A stretch of 26,953 nt of DNA from Gammaproteobacteria bacterium (GTDB taxonomy: Bacteria; Pseudomonadota; Gammaproteobacteria; Eutrophobiales; Eutrophobiaceae): assembly GCA_016844485.1 (NCBI GenBank), contig JAENIZ010000005.1, positions 1 to 26,953 on the forward strand. The letters are read 5' to 3'. The position numbers and the translations under genes are program-made. A model generated the notes under the pieces. The model did not search any database. It saw only the letters and a program-made list of their open reading frames with translations, and was not told where the DNA came from. Each line of letters opens with the position of its first letter. Position 1 is the first letter of the stretch. Below, piece after piece: positions 24,688 to 26,953 of the stretch.

Positions 24688-25143
24688 ATGCAATGGACAC
24701 CCAATGTAACCGTCGCGGCAATTGCTGAACGTGACGGACATTTTCTTCTGGTGGAAGAAAATGCAGACAATCATGTTGTATTTAATCAGCCCGCGGGCCA
24801 CCTGGAAAAAAACGAAACACTGATTGAGGCTATAAAACGGGAAGTCATGGAGGAAACAGCATGGGAATTTGAACCGGAATCATTGATCGGTGTTTATCTG
24901 TATCCCAATCCTCACGTTGATATTATTTATCTGCGGTTCTGCTTCTACGGCGTATGCAATCAACATTTTCCCGAACTGCCGCTGGCCGGTGAGATTTTCC
25001 GCACCGTGTGGATGAGCAAGGCAGAGATTGAATCAAACCGCACCAGTATGCGCAGTCCGATGGTATTGCAATGTATCAATGATTATCTTGCCGGAAAACG
25101 TTACCCATTGGATCTGCTCAATCACTATATCGCTGCCGGATAG
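24688..25143 (+). CDS. nudJ: NUDIX hydrolase NudJ-like phosphatase
   Basis: A 151-residue NUDIX protein. NudJ in E. coli hydrolyses HMP-PP, a thiamine precursor, and some nucleoside diphosphates and triphosphates. The Nudix box spans 37-59: GHLEKNE, seven residues, then REVMEETAW. All glutamate metal ligands are present, but the consensus glycine near the end is alanine (A58). FNQPAGHLE and the C-terminal RSPMVLQCINDYLAGKRYPL match NudJ closely. Its position just before mnmA is the usual gammaproteobacterial arrangement, with 27 bp between the genes. Confidence 0.92.
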   Translation: MQWTPNVTVAAIAERDGHFLLVEENADNHVVFNQPAGHLEKNETLIEAIKREVMEETAWEFEPESLIGVYLYPNPHVDIIYLRFCFYGVCNQHFPELPLAGEIFRTVWMSKAEIESNRTSMRSPMVLQCINDYLAGKRYPLDLLNHYIAAG

Positions 25144-25170
25144 TCACAATTCAGTTCAATTCCTGCGGTC

Positions 25171-26259
25171 ATGTCAGAAAAGAAAGTTATTGTGGGACTG
25201 TCAGGCGGAGTGGATTCTTCAGTCACTGCGTTAATCCTCCTTGAACAAGGCCATCATGTAGAAGGCCTGTTTATGAAAAACTGGGATGAGAAATCACCCG
25301 ATGGCACATGTATGTGGGAGGCCGATGTTGAAGATGCCATGCGGGTCTGTGACACACTCGGCATCCAATTGAACACTGTCGATCTGTCACTGGAGTACTG
25401 GGATGGGGTCTTCAGTCATTTTCTTGAGGAATACAAGAACGGGCGAACACCCAATCCGGACATCCTGTGTAATCAGGAAATCAAGTTCAAGGCTTTCCTC
25501 AATCATGCATTTGAACTTGGTGCCGATATGATTGCCACAGGACATTACGCCCGTATAAATAAAAATAATGGAATATATCAGTTGTTGAAAGGGGTCGATA
25601 AAAATAAAGATCAAAGTTATTTTCTCTGCCGCCTTGGCCAGGCACAACTATGCAACATACTCTTTCCTGTGGGTGATCTGAAAAAAAACCCGGTCCGGGA
25701 GATGGCAAAGAATGCAGGTCTGATTACTCATGATAAAAAAGACAGCACAGGGATCTGTTTTGTCGGCGAACGTCATTTCAGGGAATTTCTTGGCCGTTAC
25801 ATCCCAGAACAAACAGGGGAGATTCAAACCACAGATGGCGCCATCATCGGCGAACATGACGGCGTATTTTATTACACACTGGGACAACGGCAGGGACTGG
25901 GGATTGGCGGTATCAAGGGAGCGAATGAAGAACCCTGGTATGTCGTTGGGAAAAACGTCGAAAAAAATATATTGTATGTCGCACAAGGTCGTGACAATCC
26001 ATACCTGTACAGTCAACGCTTGATAGCAACTAATACACACTGGATATCTGAACAGACGCCGGAGATACCCTTGTATTGTGGCGCCAAGACCCGTTACCGG
26101 CAGGCAGATCAGGACTGTGTAATCGAGTCAATCAACAACGATCGCTGCGAAGTACGCTTTTTGCAGCCACAACGTGCAGTGACACCGGGGCAGTATGTCG
26201 TTTTTTATGATAAAAATATCTGTCTGGGCGGTGGTATCATTGAGAAAACATCGGATTAA
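25171..26259 (+). CDS. mnmA: tRNA-specific 2-thiouridylase MnmA
   Basis: Installs sulfur at uridine 34 of tRNA-Lys, -Glu and -Gln, using ATP and a persulfide relay. The 362-residue protein has the PP-loop GLSGGVDSSV (9-18), the first catalytic cysteine in PDILCNQEIKFK (C100), and the second in DSTGICFVGERHF (C196), followed by the C-terminal beta-barrel domain. Length and motif order are standard. It follows nudJ and is followed by 307 bp of non-coding DNA rich in hairpins. Confidence 0.98.
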   Translation: MSEKKVIVGLSGGVDSSVTALILLEQGHHVEGLFMKNWDEKSPDGTCMWEADVEDAMRVCDTLGIQLNTVDLSLEYWDGVFSHFLEEYKNGRTPNPDILCNQEIKFKAFLNHAFELGADMIATGHYARINKNNGIYQLLKGVDKNKDQSYFLCRLGQAQLCNILFPVGDLKKNPVREMAKNAGLITHDKKDSTGICFVGERHFREFLGRYIPEQTGEIQTTDGAIIGEHDGVFYYTLGQRQGLGIGGIKGANEEPWYVVGKNVEKNILYVAQGRDNPYLYSQRLIATNTHWISEQTPEIPLYCGAKTRYRQADQDCVIESINNDRCEVRFLQPQRAVTPGQYVVFYDKNICLGGGIIEKTSD

Positions 26260-26381
26260 TCCCTGCGCATCCTTTTGATATTCCATTAATTTTATTTCTG
26301 TCCTGAGATCATTTTCCTGTTATATAAGGACATATTGGCGCTATGCCACAAAGGCGAAATATCAGATAATAACTCGCTTTA

Positions 26382-26528
26382 AGGAACTTCTGATGTAATC
26401 AGAGGTTCCTGCGGTATAGGGATGTACCGCCATTTTCCGAACCTGCCTAGACAGGATCGGAAAATGTGGAAAAACAAAAATCACATTTTTGTTTTTCGCC
26501 TGTAAAAAAGTCATGGACAACTTTTTTA
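26382..26528 (+). promoter_or_regulatory. Cluster of five consecutive hairpins upstream of acnA, possible CsrA-binding leader or small RNA
   Basis: The 307-bp gap between mnmA and acnA (26260-26566) contains five back-to-back hairpins: 26382-26410 (13-bp stem, 3-nt loop GTA); 26411-26430 (GCGGTA/TACCGC, loop TAGGGATG); 26431-26466 (10-bp stem CATTTTCCGA/TCGGAAAATG with an inner CCTG/CAGG); 26470-26496 (12 bp, AT-rich, loop CAC); 26503-26528 (9 bp, AT-rich, loop CATGGACA, ending in a T-run). Two loops show GGA; ATAGGGATGT and TCATGGACAA each differ from the CsrA/RsmE consensus at one position. The last two stems with their T-runs could also serve as terminators. The first 120 bp of the gap hold only weak elements (TGTCCT/AGGACA pair, TATATAAG -10-like). 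Confidence 0.5.
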
Positions 26529-26566
26529 TGGTTTTTAAAATCAGTCACCCGAGATTGGAGTAACAC

Positions 26567-26953
26567 ATGACCAATAGCTACAACGCCCGAACCAAACTGA
26601 ACGTAAATAATAAAGAATATGAAATCTATTCTTTACCTGCGGTGGCAAAACAACATGATATTTCAAAACTCCCGTTTTCCCTGAAGATCCTGCTGGAAAA
26701 TCTTTTACGCTGTGAAGATGGCGTTAACGTGAATAAAGCAGATATCGCAGCCCTCGCAGAATGGGATGCGAAGGCAGAGCCGGACAAGGAGATTGCCTTC
26801 ACCCCTGCCAGGGTGCTGATGCAGGATTTTACGGGTGTTCCCGCTGTGGTTGATCTCGCTGCCATGCGGGATGCCATGAGTAAACTCGGTGGTGATCCGA
26901 AAAAGATCAATCCGCTCTCCCCCGCTGAACTGGTGATTGATCACTCGGTCATG
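26567..26953 (+). CDS. acnA: Aconitate hydratase A, N-terminal part (3' end outside window)
   Basis: Interconverts citrate and isocitrate in the TCA and glyoxylate cycles. Only the first 129 residues are present and the frame is open to the last base. AcnA-type landmarks are LPFSLKILLENLLRCEDG, then ARVLMQDFTGVPAVVDLAAM and DHSVM at the edge; the [4Fe-4S] cysteines lie further downstream. AcnB and methylcitrate-type aconitases begin differently. GGAG at about 26557-26560 is a good ribosome binding site. The hairpin cluster at 26382-26528 lies directly in front and probably belongs to its leader, or is a separate RNA. Confidence 0.95.
   Translation, partial: MTNSYNARTKLNVNNKEYEIYSLPAVAKQHDISKLPFSLKILLENLLRCEDGVNVNKADIAALAEWDAKAEPDKEIAFTPARVLMQDFTGVPAVVDLAAMRDAMSKLGGDPKKINPLSPAELVIDHSVM

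Noticed and set aside
1..26953. tRNA genes, CRISPR arrays, insertion sequences or prophage
   Set aside because: No cloverleaf, regularly spaced direct repeats, transposase or phage proteins were seen on either strand.

Overview
The window looks like a stretch of gammaproteobacterial chromosome with mid-range GC and dense coding. The gene pairs nudJ-mnmA and rng-yhdP, a glcDEF operon, MlaA/MlaC-type envelope proteins and the close resemblance of Pgi, NudJ and GlcE to their enterobacterial counterparts support this. The hopanoid genes point to a free-living environmental lineage rather than an enteric one. I saw no tRNA, rRNA, insertion sequence, CRISPR array or phage gene.

Layout: (1) 1-672 is the 3' end of pgi. 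(2) 708-2003 (minus) is a Hanks-type Ser/Thr kinase with a C-terminal cyclic-nucleotide-binding domain. (3) 2243-7959 (plus) is a phosphonate biosynthesis operon: a nucleotidyltransferase, PEP mutase, a second nucleotidyltransferase whose frame is the displaced continuation of PEP mutase, phosphonopyruvate decarboxylase, 2-aminoethylphosphonate (AEP) transaminase and a TylF-type methyltransferase. Together they would turn PEP into AEP and probably a nucleotide-activated AEP for attachment to a lipid or glycan. No acceptor transferase is visible here. (4) 7984-10575 (minus) holds a DUF502 membrane protein and dxs. (5) 10808-15224 (plus) holds hpnH, hpnB, hpnM, mlaA and a glycine-zipper lipoprotein. 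Dxs feeds isoprenoid precursors, HpnH and HpnB belong to hopanoid modification, and HpnM/MlaA are lipid-traffic proteins of the outer envelope. (6) 15228-18964 (minus) is glcDEF, glycolate oxidase. (7) 19197-26259 (plus) holds rng, yhdP, nudJ and mnmA. (8) 26567-26953 is the 5' end of acnA.

The most unusual non-coding feature is an array of about eight small hairpins at 4619-4856, inside the phosphonate operon. Nearly every loop shows GGA, and three copies match the RsmE/CsrA RNA consensus ACANGGANGU exactly. A second, different cluster of five back-to-back hairpins, two with GGA loops, fills 26382-26528 just upstream of acnA. Either may be a CsrA/RsmA-binding element or sponge; a dispersed hairpin repeat is the main alternative.

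Two reading-frame oddities stand out. PEP mutase is split from its conserved C-terminus and the attached nucleotidyltransferase by an apparent small deletion with a frameshift. glcE has no canonical start codon and probably begins at CTG directly after the glcD stop.
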